This document shows, piece after piece, positions 9,219 through 18,288 of a stretch of DNA of 64,000 nt (its first letter is position 1; every line of letters starts with the position of its first letter). The stretch is from positions 5,081,555 to 5,145,554 of the forward strand of contig NZ_CP024091.1 of the NCBI RefSeq assembly GCF_002736205.1. The letters are read 5' to 3'. The notes beneath the pieces were generated by a model, which had not been told where the DNA came from, did no database searches, and saw only the letters and a program-made list of their open reading frames with translations. This DNA comes from Pedobacter ginsengisoli (GTDB lineage: Bacteria > Bacteroidota > Bacteroidia > Sphingobacteriales > Sphingobacteriaceae). Position numbers and translations under genes: made by a program.

Positions 9219-10589
9219 ATGAAAAAAATTATCCCTTATAGTGCATTACCAAAATTAACCTTAGCACTCTCTTTTGCCTTTATAACGGGTTTTGTGCAAA
9301 AAACTAACGCTCAGGAGATTATTACCATACAACAAGCAATAGAAGAAACTTTACATAATAACCTTCAGGTAAAAAAATCGCAGTTGAGTGAAGACCTGGC
9401 TACTCAAAATCTGAAACAATCTAAGTTTGCAGTTTATCCAACATTAAATGGAGGAGCTGATCAGAATATGGGTTGGGGACGTAATAATCTGGGTAATACG
9501 GGTATCTATGAGAACACTCAGAACTATAGCTTTAGTCCGGGAGCAAGTTTAGGTTTTGATTTGTTTAATGGTCTTTCAAAAATAAACCAGATTAAACAGA
9601 ATAAGATACTTCTTGAGGCAGGAAAAGCGAATACTGATAAAATTAAGAATGATCTGATACTTCAGGTAATCACTTCTTATATGGAGATTTTGTACAATAA
9701 AGATCGTTTATCAGCAGCAAAACAACAACTTTCCGTGGCTCAGCAACAACAGAAACAACAGCAAGAGCTTTTGGATGTTGGAAACAAAACACTGGCTGAT
9801 TTAGCGGAATCTAAATCGCAAACTGCTACAGCACAATTGGATGTTACCACTGCAGAAAATGCACTTAGCATCTCTTATTTGACTTTGGCGCAGTTAATGG
9901 ACATTCCTTCTTCAACAAGGTACGATGTACAGGCTCCGGTACTAGCGGAATTTAACAGGCCATCTGTAAATTATAATGCAGAACAAGTATATACAGATGC
10001 AATAAATCTTTTCCCGGATATTAAACTGGCAGCTCTTCAAACTGCTTCTGCAAAAAAGGGAATTGAGGTAGCAAAAGGTAATCTGTATCCATCGTTATCT
10101 TTGAGCGGAAGTTATGGGTCGTTTTATAACTATAATTATAACCTCCCGGCAGATGTTCAGAATCTGTCTTTTGGTAATCAGATCAAAAACAATGTTTCGA
10201 AAGGAGTTGGTTTAAGACTTAGCATTCCAATATTCAACGGCTTACAGTCAAGGATAGGAGTAAAGAAAGCCAAAATTAACTTTTTGCAGACACAGGCAGA
10301 TGAACAATTGGCAAAAAATAATTTAAATAAAATTATTTATCAGGCCGTTGCCGACCTAAAGGCAGCAGAAAGTACGTTCGAATCAACTACCAATACTTTT
10401 AATGCAAGAAAAGAGGCCTTTTCTGTAATTGAGCAACGTTACAACGTTGGTTTAGTTAACTCTTTAGATTACAATACTTCGTTAACAAATAAAAATAAAG
10501 CAGAAATAGACATGATCAGAGCTAAGTACGATTTGCTGTTTAAAGCAAAGGTGATTGATTATTACTTAGGCAAACAAATAGTTTTCTAG
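9219..10589 (+). CDS. TolC family outer-membrane efflux protein
   Basis: A 456-aa protein with a signal peptide (about residues 1-31, cleaved near NAQ). Two internally similar halves each hold long amphipathic, Gln- and Ala-rich helices and beta strands, as expected for the TolC trimeric tunnel. The C-terminal part has the YNVGLVNSLDYNTSLT motif typical of the family. It would form the outer-membrane exit of a tripartite efflux or type I secretion machine. The adaptor gene follows 69 nt downstream, in the same operon. No inner-membrane pump gene is adjacent. Confidence 0.93.
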   Translation: MKKIIPYSALPKLTLALSFAFITGFVQKTNAQEIITIQQAIEETLHNNLQVKKSQLSEDLATQNLKQSKFAVYPTLNGGADQNMGWGRNNLGNTGIYENTQNYSFSPGASLGFDLFNGLSKINQIKQNKILLEAGKANTDKIKNDLILQVITSYMEILYNKDRLSAAKQQLSVAQQQQKQQQELLDVGNKTLADLAESKSQTATAQLDVTTAENALSISYLTLAQLMDIPSSTRYDVQAPVLAEFNRPSVNYNAEQVYTDAINLFPDIKLAALQTASAKKGIEVAKGNLYPSLSLSGSYGSFYNYNYNLPADVQNLSFGNQIKNNVSKGVGLRLSIPIFNGLQSRIGVKKAKINFLQTQADEQLAKNNLNKIIYQAVADLKAAESTFESTTNTFNARKEAFSVIEQRYNVGLVNSLDYNTSLTNKNKAEIDMIRAKYDLLFKAKVIDYYLGKQIVF

Positions 10590-10658
10590 AAGCAACACAA
10601 TAAATTCGCACAATTTATTGCGGCTGTATTATAAATGATAAAATATAAATAAATTCAA

Positions 10659-11999
10659 ATGAAACTAAAACCCATACTAATTGCAATAGGAGTTATTCTC
10701 GTTTTATTGGCCGTAGCAAAATTTACCGGCTTAATAGGAGGAGATAAGACTGAAAAGGTGACGATTGAAAAGGCGGCTGACAGAAAAGTTATTGAAACTG
10801 TTACTGCGAGTGGTAAAGTGCAGCCTGAAACTGAAGTGAAACTAAGCTCTGAGGTATCAGGTGAGGTTACCGAACTTTTAGTTAAAGAAGGTGATGTTGT
10901 TAAAAAAGGCCAATTACTGATTAAAGTACGGCCAGATGTACTTCAATCAGGATACGAAAGAGCTGTTGCATCAAATAATACCCAAAAGGCACAAGTTGTG
11001 GCTGCAGAACAACAACTGAAACAAGCCACTGCCAATTTTGATAATACTGAAGCCAGCTATAAAAGAAGCCAGGAGTTGTTTGGTAAAAAGGTTATATCGG
11101 CCTCAGAATTTGACGCAGCTAAAGCACAATATTTGTCAGCTTTAGCTGATATTGCCAGATTGAAAGCCATGGTTACCAGTGCAAGATACAGCCTTCAGGA
11201 GGGTGGTGCCAACGTTAAAGAAGCTGGTGCTAACCTTGCTAAAGCTACTATTTATGCACCAGTTGATGGTGTGATTTCTAAGCTGTCTGTTGAATTAGGA
11301 GATCGTATTCTTGGTACTGCGCAAATGGCAGGTACAGAGATTATGCGTATTTCAAATTTATCATCAATGGAAGTAAACGTGGATGTAAATGAGAACGACA
11401 TTAACAGAGTAAACGTAGGTGATAGTTCTATAATAGAAGTAGATGCATTTGCGGATACTAAATTTAAAGGTATTGTAACTGAAATAGCAAGTTCATCTAA
11501 AGATGTGGGTGCGGCAACAAGTTCTGTTGATCAGGTAACGAATTTTAATGTTAAGGTTCGTATTTTGGCTGAATCATACAGCAATATTAAAGGGGGAGCC
11601 AAAGATCTTCCATCGCCTTTCAGACCGGGGATGTCGGCAACTGTAGATATTGAAAGCGAATCTGTAAAAGGGCTGGCTGTTCCAATTCAGTCGGTATTTA
11701 CTGAAGATAAGACCAAGTCTGATAAGCCTTCTGATAATGATCAAAATGCCGACAAGCAGAAAACTAAGCTTTCTGATAAAACTGTGAAGCAGTTTGTATA
11801 CGTGTTTAATAACGGTACAGTAAAGCGTACTGAGGTTACAACCGGGATTCAAAATGATCAATATATTGTAATTAAATCTGGTCTTAAGGCGAATCAGGAA
11901 GTAGTAACCGGTCCTTATTCGGCAATTCAAAACAGGTTAAAGGACGGTATGAAAGTAGAAAAAACTACTAAGGATCAATTGTTTGCCGCTCCTAAATAG
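10659..11999 (+). CDS. HlyD/MacA-type periplasmic adaptor protein
   Basis: A 446-aa membrane-fusion protein. An N-terminal anchor helix (about 5-22) is followed by a lipoyl/barrel-sandwich half (GEVTELLVKEGDVVKKGQLL, about 66-85), a helical hairpin (about 95-190), the second lipoyl half (IYAPVDGVISKLSV) and beta-barrel domains. A Lys/Asp/Ser-rich insert at about 348-372 sits inside the membrane-proximal region and looks disordered. It should bridge the preceding TolC protein to a MacB- or RND-type pump, but none is encoded nearby: the next gene is gpsA. The pump may lie elsewhere in the genome. Confidence 0.92.
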   Translation: MKLKPILIAIGVILVLLAVAKFTGLIGGDKTEKVTIEKAADRKVIETVTASGKVQPETEVKLSSEVSGEVTELLVKEGDVVKKGQLLIKVRPDVLQSGYERAVASNNTQKAQVVAAEQQLKQATANFDNTEASYKRSQELFGKKVISASEFDAAKAQYLSALADIARLKAMVTSARYSLQEGGANVKEAGANLAKATIYAPVDGVISKLSVELGDRILGTAQMAGTEIMRISNLSSMEVNVDVNENDINRVNVGDSSIIEVDAFADTKFKGIVTEIASSSKDVGAATSSVDQVTNFNVKVRILAESYSNIKGGAKDLPSPFRPGMSATVDIESESVKGLAVPIQSVFTEDKTKSDKPSDNDQNADKQKTKLSDKTVKQFVYVFNNGTVKRTEVTTGIQNDQYIVIKSGLKANQEVVTGPYSAIQNRLKDGMKVEKTTKDQLFAAPK

Positions 12000-12038
12000 A
12001 AAGTAAGCAATATCAGTCATTTAAAATAAGTAAATTGC

Positions 12039-12070
12039 CCCCGGTTTAAAACAATAAACCGGGGTTTTTT
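12039..12070 (+). terminator. Rho-independent terminator after adaptor gene
   Basis: A 10-bp stem (CCCCGGTTTA, 12039-12048, with its complement at 12055-12064) is followed by T6. It ends only 11 nt before the gpsA ATG, so gpsA expression depends on read-through or on a promoter hidden in this stretch. Confidence 0.88.
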
Positions 12071-12081
12071 ATTTATTAGTT

Positions 12082-13080
12082 ATGATACCTAAAGTTGCAA
12101 TGATTGGTGGCGGTAGTTGGGCTACTGCAATCATAAAAATGCTTTCAGATAATTTTACTGCTAAGGAAATCTATTGGTGGATGCGCAATCAGGAATCGAT
12201 AACGCATTTACAGAAATATAAGCACAACCCGAATTATCTGAGTTCTGTTGAAATCAGGATTCCTGAGGGCAATATTTCAGATAATATCTCAGCAATTATT
12301 GAAAAGGCAGAATATATTATTTTAAATGTGCCTGCGGCGTTTTTAAAAGAGACTTTGGAGGGTGTGAGTGCAGAGGAATTAAAAGGCAAGAAGATTGTTT
12401 CTGCAATTAAAGGGATTGTGCCTGATGAAAATTTAATTATTGGTGAGTTTTTAAATCAGAATTATAATATCCCGTATGAGGATATTGTAGTAATAAGCGG
12501 ACCCTGCCATGCTGAAGAGGTTGCACTGGAGAAATTATCTTATTTAACAATTGCATCTACAAATCTTGAATTGGCTACAACCTTTGCAAGGTTACTTAGT
12601 ACAAGATATATTAAAACTAATGTGTCTGATGATATTTTTGGTACTGAGTATGCCGCAGTTCTGAAAAATATTTATGCTGTGGCCAGCGGTATTTGCCATG
12701 GAGTTGGTTATGGTGATAATTTTCAGGCCGTTTTAATATCCAATGCAATCAGGGAAATTAAAAGATTTGTGGATGCTGTTCATCCGATTTCGAGAGATAT
12801 TATAGAGTCTGCTTATCTTGGAGATTTACTTGTAACTGCATATTCTCAGTTTAGCCGTAACCGTACCTTTGGAAATATGATTGGTAAGGGATATACTGTA
12901 AAGTCTGCCCAGTTAGAGATGAACATGGTAGCTGAGGGCTACTATGCGGTAAACTCAATGCATCATGTAAATAAGAAATATAAAGTTGATATGCCTATTA
13001 GCAGAGCTGTTTATGCCATTTTGTATGAGAAGCATTCACCTCATATAGAAATGCGGTTATTGACTGAGCAACTTAGTTAG
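12082..13080 (+). CDS. gpsA: Glycerol-3-phosphate dehydrogenase [NAD(P)+]
   Basis: A 332-aa enzyme that reduces dihydroxyacetone phosphate to sn-glycerol 3-phosphate, the backbone of phospholipids. The N-terminal Rossmann motif GGGSWATA (about 8-15) binds the nucleotide. The central SGPCHAEE motif and the catalytic lysine in AAVLKNIYA are present, with the C-terminal GDLLVTAYSQFSRNR segment. It is slightly short but complete. A strong terminator sits directly upstream and a bidirectional one downstream, so it is boxed in as a single unit. No TAnnTTTG box could be seen before it. Confidence 0.96.
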   Translation: MIPKVAMIGGGSWATAIIKMLSDNFTAKEIYWWMRNQESITHLQKYKHNPNYLSSVEIRIPEGNISDNISAIIEKAEYIILNVPAAFLKETLEGVSAEELKGKKIVSAIKGIVPDENLIIGEFLNQNYNIPYEDIVVISGPCHAEEVALEKLSYLTIASTNLELATTFARLLSTRYIKTNVSDDIFGTEYAAVLKNIYAVASGICHGVGYGDNFQAVLISNAIREIKRFVDAVHPISRDIIESAYLGDLLVTAYSQFSRNRTFGNMIGKGYTVKSAQLEMNMVAEGYYAVNSMHHVNKKYKVDMPISRAVYAILYEKHSPHIEMRLLTEQLS

Positions 13081-13111
13081 GAAGGGAAAATTAAGATTCG
13101 ATTAATAAAAA

Positions 13112-13152
13112 AAGAGGATGTCCAGGTTACTTTACCTTTTGGACATCCTCTT
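13112..13152. terminator. Bidirectional terminator, gpsA / DEAD-box helicase
   Basis: A 13-bp perfect inverted repeat (AAGAGGATGTCCA, 13112-13124, with its complement at 13140-13152) is flanked by A-rich and T-rich runs. It serves both convergent genes. Confidence 0.9.
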
Positions 13153-13176
13153 TTGTATAAAGGAGATCTGTTTTAA

Positions 13177-15015
13177 TTAAGATCTGCGTTTTCTATCGTT
13201 TCCGCCATCGCGTCTGCCACTTCCACCTCTATCTTCACGGCCTCTTCCAGAGAAATCTCTGAAACCGCCACCGCCACTGTTTCCGCCTTCACGTCTTCCA
13301 CCGCCGCCATAGCTTCTTCTTTCGCCACCATCGCGTCTTCCGCCTCCGTAACTACCACCTTCACGTCTTCCACCACGACTACGGCCTCCACCATCACTGT
13401 CGGCAGTTCTTTCGATTCTTACACCACGGTTATTGAATTCAACTCCTTTAAAGTTGCTAAATAAAGATTCAACACTTGCATTTTCAACTTCAAAGAATGA
13501 ATAAACACCTTTTAAGTCTATTTTACCAATACCTTTACCGCTTATTTTACCGTTGTTGCATACAAAAGATAATAAATCTCCTCTGGTGAAATCATCAACT
13601 GATCCAAGGTTTATAAATAAACGAGTATAACCTTCGCTTCCTCTGTGGTTTCTCTCTCCACGCTCACCACGTTCTCCTCTTTCATCAGATGAGTTAAGGT
13701 CAGGGGCATTTTTGTAATACTCTAAAAAGCGGTTAAACTCTAAAGAAGCAAAACGTTTAATTACCTCGTCTTTACTTAATTCAGCAAACTCATCCATAAT
13801 GCGAGGCATGTATTGCTCGATTTGATTTTCGTTTACTTCAACATTGTGAACTTTGTGTACCAGGGCAAATAATTGTTTTTCGCAAACATCAAAACCAGTA
13901 GGTAATTCAGCTTTAGTAAACTGTTTGCCAATGATTCTTTCAATTTGACGGATTTTGCCAAGCTCTTTAGAGTTAACAATACAGATTGACACACCGGTTT
14001 TACCTGCACGACCGGTACGGCCACTGCGGTGGGTATAACTTTCAATTTCGTCTGGTAAAGAGTAATTGATTACGTGAGTAACGTTATTTACGTCGATACC
14101 ACGTGCTGCAACATCAGTAGCAATAAGCAACTGCATGTTACGATCACGGAAACGTTGCATAACTTTATCACGTTGTTGCTGCGAAAGATCTCCGTGCAAT
14201 GCATCAGCATTGTAGCCATCTTTAATTAAGTGTTCAGCAACATCTTGAGTGTCAAGTTTAGTTTTACAGAATACTACTGCAAAAATCTCAGGGTTAAAAT
14301 CTACAATACGCTTTAAAGCCGCATATTTATCTCTTGCACGAACGGTATAGTATTCGTGTTCGATGTTTACATTACCTGTATTTTTTGTTCCCATGGTTAG
14401 CTCAACCGGCTGATCCATGTAATTTCTAGCTATTCTTCTTACCTCTGGTGGCATAGTTGCCGAGAATAGCCATGTTTTTTTGTCATCAGGAGTTGTTGAC
14501 AAGATGTCGTTTATGTCTTCCTGGAAGCCCATGTTTAACATTTCATCAGCTTCATCTAAAACTACATATTTCACATTACTGAAATCTATAGCCTTACGGC
14601 CAATAATGTCTAACATACGACCTGGTGTAGCCACTACAATTTGTACACCGTTTCTAATTTCACGCAACTGTTGCATAATGTTTGCGCCACCGTAAACGGC
14701 AACTACATTAGCACCAGAGATGTTTTTTGAGAAATTCTTGATGTCGCTGGTAATCTGCAAGCAAAGCTCTCTTGTAGGGCATAAAATCAATGCCTGAGGC
14801 TTATTGCTTTTAAAGTCTATCAATTCTAACAGCGGCAAACCAAATGCGGCTGTTTTTCCTGTTCCTGTTTGGGCCAAACCAACAAAATCGTTATTGCCCT
14901 CTAACAGCACAGGAATACTTTGTTCCTGAATAGGTGTTGGATTTTCGAAACCTAAATCCTTTACAGCATTAACAACGTCATCACTTATCCCCAATTTACT
15001 AAATGGGTTTATCAT
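13177..15015 (-). CDS. DEAD-box RNA helicase with RGG-rich tail
   Basis: A 612-aa ATP-dependent RNA helicase. The two RecA-like domains carry AQTGTGKT (motif I), VLDEADEM (DEAD, II), SAT (III) and HRSGRTGRAG (VI). A DbpA-type RNA-binding domain follows (RLFINLGSVDDF onward). The last 70 or so residues are a Gly/Arg/Ser tail with many RGG-like repeats, typical of RNA chaperoning and condensate-forming proteins. It probably works in ribosome assembly or cold adaptation. A TTG at 15039 overlaps the -7 box, so ATG 15015 (MINPFSKLG) is taken as the start. The repetitive tail opens false frames on this strand. Confidence 0.95.
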   Translation of the reverse strand: MINPFSKLGISDDVVNAVKDLGFENPTPIQEQSIPVLLEGNNDFVGLAQTGTGKTAAFGLPLLELIDFKSNKPQALILCPTRELCLQITSDIKNFSKNISGANVVAVYGGANIMQQLREIRNGVQIVVATPGRMLDIIGRKAIDFSNVKYVVLDEADEMLNMGFQEDINDILSTTPDDKKTWLFSATMPPEVRRIARNYMDQPVELTMGTKNTGNVNIEHEYYTVRARDKYAALKRIVDFNPEIFAVVFCKTKLDTQDVAEHLIKDGYNADALHGDLSQQQRDKVMQRFRDRNMQLLIATDVAARGIDVNNVTHVINYSLPDEIESYTHRSGRTGRAGKTGVSICIVNSKELGKIRQIERIIGKQFTKAELPTGFDVCEKQLFALVHKVHNVEVNENQIEQYMPRIMDEFAELSKDEVIKRFASLEFNRFLEYYKNAPDLNSSDERGERGERGERNHRGSEGYTRLFINLGSVDDFTRGDLLSFVCNNGKISGKGIGKIDLKGVYSFFEVENASVESLFSNFKGVEFNNRGVRIERTADSDGGGRSRGGRREGGSYGGGRRDGGERRSYGGGGRREGGNSGGGGFRDFSGRGREDRGGSGRRDGGNDRKRRS

Positions 15016-15036
15016 GTATAATAATTTATTAAGCCG

Positions 15037-15044
15037 CAAAGGTA
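15037..15044 (-). promoter_or_regulatory. -7 box of DEAD-box helicase gene
   Basis: TACCTTTG on the minus strand lies 21 nt upstream of ATG 15015, giving a leader of about 15 nt. The box rules out the longer TTG start. Confidence 0.6.
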
Positions 15045-15099
15045 AGCTTAATATTTGGTATTTTACAGAAGTGTAACTAAATAAAAATGAGGTAATTAA

Positions 15100-15567
15100 T
15101 TATCTTAGTCTATCGGCCGACCTTAATAATTGCTCATCTTTTCGGATTCCGCGGATTGCAAGTGCACAAAATAAGATGGCTAGGATAGGTAAAAAAGCTG
15201 CTATTCCATAATTGGCACCTTCAATTCCACCTGGTATTTTCTGAGCATAATTAAAGCCCCAAAATGATAATCCTAAGGTTAATATAATAGCTACACTAGC
15301 TAAGCGCTTTTGTATAGTTCGGTTTCTAAAACTAAATATTGCAACTATGCAAAGTACAGCAATTGCAATGTTTGAAATAAATAGGGGTAAAAAAGGTGTT
15401 ACTACTAAGGCATCTCCCTCATTGCCAGAAATTGACTGATGAAGACCATTTGTATAAACACTAAATTCACTTCCATTAACATTTTTAGTTAAAAAAGGTA
15501 AAAATAACATACAAGTAAGCGTTAAGGCAGCTAACAAAAGCCATATAGATTGTACTCTTTGTATCAT
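15100..15567 (-). CDS. DUF4293 family membrane protein
   Basis: A 155-aa protein of a Bacteroidota-specific family. It opens with the characteristic MIQRVQSIWLLLA segment and has four predicted membrane helices (about 7-27, 57-78, 88-107 and 117-140). The family's function is unknown. It is divergent from truA, with two separate promoters in the 84-bp spacer. The helicase gene follows 84 nt downstream on the same strand but has its own -7 box. Confidence 0.85.
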   Translation of the reverse strand: MIQRVQSIWLLLAALTLTCMLFLPFLTKNVNGSEFSVYTNGLHQSISGNEGDALVVTPFLPLFISNIAIAVLCIVAIFSFRNRTIQKRLASVAIILTLGLSFWGFNYAQKIPGGIEGANYGIAAFLPILAILFCALAIRGIRKDEQLLRSADRLR

Positions 15568-15586
15568 ATCAATTCCATAATTTTAG

Positions 15587-15616
15587 CAAAGATATTAAAA
15601 GCGAAACACTAAGCAA
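15587..15616 (-). promoter_or_regulatory. Promoter of DUF4293 gene
   Basis: On the minus strand, TTG (15616-15614), a 19-nt spacer and TATCTTTG (15594-15587) match the Bacteroidota -33/-7 consensus exactly. The leader would be about 15 nt. Confidence 0.75.
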
Positions 15617-15638
15617 TCTAAAAACAGATTTAGAATAT

Positions 15639-15646
15639 TAGATTTG
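15639..15646 (+). promoter_or_regulatory. -7 box of truA, next to the TTG start
   Basis: TAGATTTG matches TAnnTTTG and ends 5 nt before the TTG start codon at 15652. Transcription should start at or near the start codon. No -33 TTG was seen. Confidence 0.55.
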
Positions 15647-15651
15647 TAACA

Positions 15652-16413
15652 TTGAACACGCAACGTTATTTTATCGAATTATCGTATAATGGTACGGATT
15701 ATCATGGTTGGCAAGTACAACCTAACGCCATTACTGTACAGGAATGTCTGGATAAGGCATTGTCAACATATTTTAGACAGCCTATAATTACTCTTGGCTG
15801 CGGTAGAACGGATGCTGGTGTTCATGCTACTCAGTTTTATGCACATTTTGATATTCATCAAGAGGGCGAGGTTAAGCCCTCAACTATTGGCCGTTCTGTT
15901 ACTAGTATAAATTCTTTATTACCATATCAAATATCAGTAAAGCGTATTTTTGAGGTTGAAAACAGTGCTCACGCACGCTTTGATGCAACAGAAAGGGCCT
16001 ATAATTATCATATACATTTTCATAAGGATCCTTTTAAGCTAGATAGATCATGGCTATATAAAGGAGAACTTGATGTTGAGGCAATGAATAAAGCTGCTGC
16101 TATTTTATTAATGCATACAGACTTCTCCTGTTTCAGTAAATCAAATACCCAAACATTTACTAATAATTGCAAAATCACGGAAGCCCATTTTCAGATAACG
16201 GAACAGTCTTTATTGTTTACTATCAGAGCAGATCGTTTTTTGAGAAATATGGTTCGTGCAATTGTGGGTACCTTAGTAAGGGTTGGAAAAAATGAAATAG
16301 ACTTAGAGCAGTTTAAAAAAATCATAGAAAGTAAGAATAGAAGTAATGCCGGCCAATCAGTACCAGCATGTGGTTTGTATCTTGTTAGCGTTATCTATCC
16401 TTTTGTAAAATAA
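15652..16413 (+). CDS. truA: tRNA pseudouridine(38-40) synthase TruA
   Basis: A 253-aa enzyme that makes pseudouridine at positions 38-40 of the tRNA anticodon arm. The catalytic Asp is in GRTDAGVHA (about residue 54). The YNGTDYHGWQ opening and the late FLRNMVRAIVGTL segment are family hallmarks. The start is a TTG codon: the family's N-terminus (RYFIELSYNGT) begins just after it and no ATG is available. The -7 box 5 nt upstream suggests a leaderless message. The ABC exporter gene begins 3 nt after the stop, so the two are co-transcribed. Confidence 0.95.
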   Translation: MNTQRYFIELSYNGTDYHGWQVQPNAITVQECLDKALSTYFRQPIITLGCGRTDAGVHATQFYAHFDIHQEGEVKPSTIGRSVTSINSLLPYQISVKRIFEVENSAHARFDATERAYNYHIHFHKDPFKLDRSWLYKGELDVEAMNKAAAILLMHTDFSCFSKSNTQTFTNNCKITEAHFQITEQSLLFTIRADRFLRNMVRAIVGTLVRVGKNEIDLEQFKKIIESKNRSNAGQSVPACGLYLVSVIYPFVK

Positions 16414-16416
16414 AAT

Positions 16417-18189
16417 ATGTCTAAAATAACCGGTGATGTCATTAATGTAGGGTTGTTGAAAAGGGTTTTTCAATATGTAAAGCCATATCAGCGTATTTTT
16501 ATAATCTCAGTAATTCTTACTGTACTTCTTGCCGCACTTGCCCCGTTACGCCCAATTCTTATTGGATATACTTTGGATCATCATATTATTACCGGAGATT
16601 ATAGTGGATTGCTGAATATGACCATTCTAATGCTTGTTCTGCTTGTTATTCAAACAGGTGTACAGTACAGTCATACCTTACTTACAAACACTTTGGGACA
16701 ATCTGCAATTCGTGATTTAAGAATAGATGTATTTAATCATATTACTAAATTGCGTTTAAAGTATTTCGATAATACACCCATTGGCCAGTTAATTACCAGA
16801 ACTGTTTCTGATCTTGAAACCATTGCCGAAATTTTCTCGGAAGGTTTAATTGTGATTATTGGCGATATTTTGATGGTAATTGTAATTATAGGTGTAATGG
16901 TGTATGAAGACTGGGCTTTAACGCTTGTGGTTTTGTTACCCATGCCATTACTTATTATTGCAACTTCTATTTTCCAGAAAGCAATTAAATCTGCCTTTCA
17001 GGAAATTAGAACAGAGGTGTCTAATCTGAATACTTATTTGCAGGAGCATATTACCGGGGTGTCAATTATCCAATATTTTGCAAGGGAGAGACAAGAATAT
17101 AACAAGTTTTTGAAAATTAATGGCCGTTATAGGGATGCTAATATTCGCTCTAATTGGTATTACTCTATATTTTTTCCGGTTGTAGAAATTATTTCTGCCA
17201 TGTCTTTAGGATTATTGGTGTGGTATGGTGCAAAAACAATTCTTAATAATCCTGCTATTAAACCAGGTATTATTACTGAGTTTATTATGTATATCGGTAT
17301 GCTTTTCAGACCAATCCGAGAGCTCGCAGATAAGTTTAATACGCTGCAAATGGGGATGGTTGGTGCCGAACGGGTATTTAAGGTTTTGGATACCAATGAA
17401 ATTACTGATAACAAAGGCACATATGCTCCTGAATTAATGAAAGGTAATATTTCTTTTGAAAAGGTATGGTTTGCTTATAATGAAGAGAATTATGTGTTAA
17501 AGGACATTTCCTTTGAGGTTGAAACAGGTAAAACTATCGCTCTTGTTGGGGCAACAGGGGCTGGTAAGTCTTCAACAATAAATATCCTGAACCGTTTTTA
17601 TGAAATTCAAAAGGGAGAGATTAAAGTTGATGGAATAAAGATACAGGATTATGAACTGAGCTATTTGAGGAATAAAATTGCCACAGTATTGCAGGATGTT
17701 TTTCTTTTTTCAGATACTATCTTTAATAACATAACCCTTAACAATGATGCAATTACAATGGAGGAAGTGATTGATGCTGCCAAAAAAGTTGGCGCTCATG
17801 ATTTTATTGAAAGATTGCCAGGAGGATATCAGTATAATGTGATGGAGCGTGGAGCTACATTATCTGCAGGACAGGCGCAACTCATATCTTTTATCAGGGC
17901 ATTGGTTTACAATCCTGCTATTCTTGTACTTGATGAGGCAACATCTTCTGTAGATACAGAAACAGAAATGCTTATTCAGCGTGCTATTGAGAATTTAATG
18001 AAAGGCCGTACATCTATTGTGATTGCTCACCGCCTTTCAACTATACAGAAAGCAGATAAAATTCTTGTTCTTGAAAAAGGTGAGATTAAGGAAATGGGTA
18101 CTCATCAGCAATTACTTAAACTCGATGGTTATTATAAGAAATTGTATGACTTGCAATTTAATTCTACTGGTATTTCTACCTCTGTATAA
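16417..18189 (+). CDS. ABC exporter, fused permease-ATPase (MsbA/MdlB type)
   Basis: A 590-aa half-transporter that should act as a homodimer in the inner membrane. Six helices lie in residues 1-320, then an ATP-binding domain with Walker A (GATGAGKSS), a signature motif reading LSAGQ rather than the usual LSGGQ, and Walker B (ILVLDEATSSVD) followed by the switch His (IAHRLST). The fold fits lipid or multidrug exporters. The substrate cannot be told. It sits 3 nt after truA and upstream of a separately promoted TonB receptor gene. Confidence 0.92.
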   Translation: MSKITGDVINVGLLKRVFQYVKPYQRIFIISVILTVLLAALAPLRPILIGYTLDHHIITGDYSGLLNMTILMLVLLVIQTGVQYSHTLLTNTLGQSAIRDLRIDVFNHITKLRLKYFDNTPIGQLITRTVSDLETIAEIFSEGLIVIIGDILMVIVIIGVMVYEDWALTLVVLLPMPLLIIATSIFQKAIKSAFQEIRTEVSNLNTYLQEHITGVSIIQYFARERQEYNKFLKINGRYRDANIRSNWYYSIFFPVVEIISAMSLGLLVWYGAKTILNNPAIKPGIITEFIMYIGMLFRPIRELADKFNTLQMGMVGAERVFKVLDTNEITDNKGTYAPELMKGNISFEKVWFAYNEENYVLKDISFEVETGKTIALVGATGAGKSSTINILNRFYEIQKGEIKVDGIKIQDYELSYLRNKIATVLQDVFLFSDTIFNNITLNNDAITMEEVIDAAKKVGAHDFIERLPGGYQYNVMERGATLSAGQAQLISFIRALVYNPAILVLDEATSSVDTETEMLIQRAIENLMKGRTSIVIAHRLSTIQKADKILVLEKGEIKEMGTHQQLLKLDGYYKKLYDLQFNSTGISTSV

Positions 18190-18240
18190 GGGAATGAGTG
18201 CCTTTCTTTGGAATCATTCTACTTAAATTACCTACTTTAT

Positions 18241-18270
18241 TTGTATTGAGTCTAAATAAGTATATATTTG
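18241..18270 (+). promoter_or_regulatory. Promoter of TonB receptor gene
   Basis: TTG (18241-18243), a 19-nt spacer and TATATTTG (18263-18270) form a perfect -33/-7 promoter. The ATG is 18 nt past the box. Confidence 0.8.
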
Positions 18271-18288
18271 CGCCGCAAATTATAGTAT

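Noticed and set aside
13173..13397. A 74-aa frame over the helicase tail
   Set aside because: It overlaps the Gly/Arg-rich end of the helicase gene on the same strand. The repeated codons open other frames; the composition (Val, Glu, Ala) is just a shift of the same repeat.
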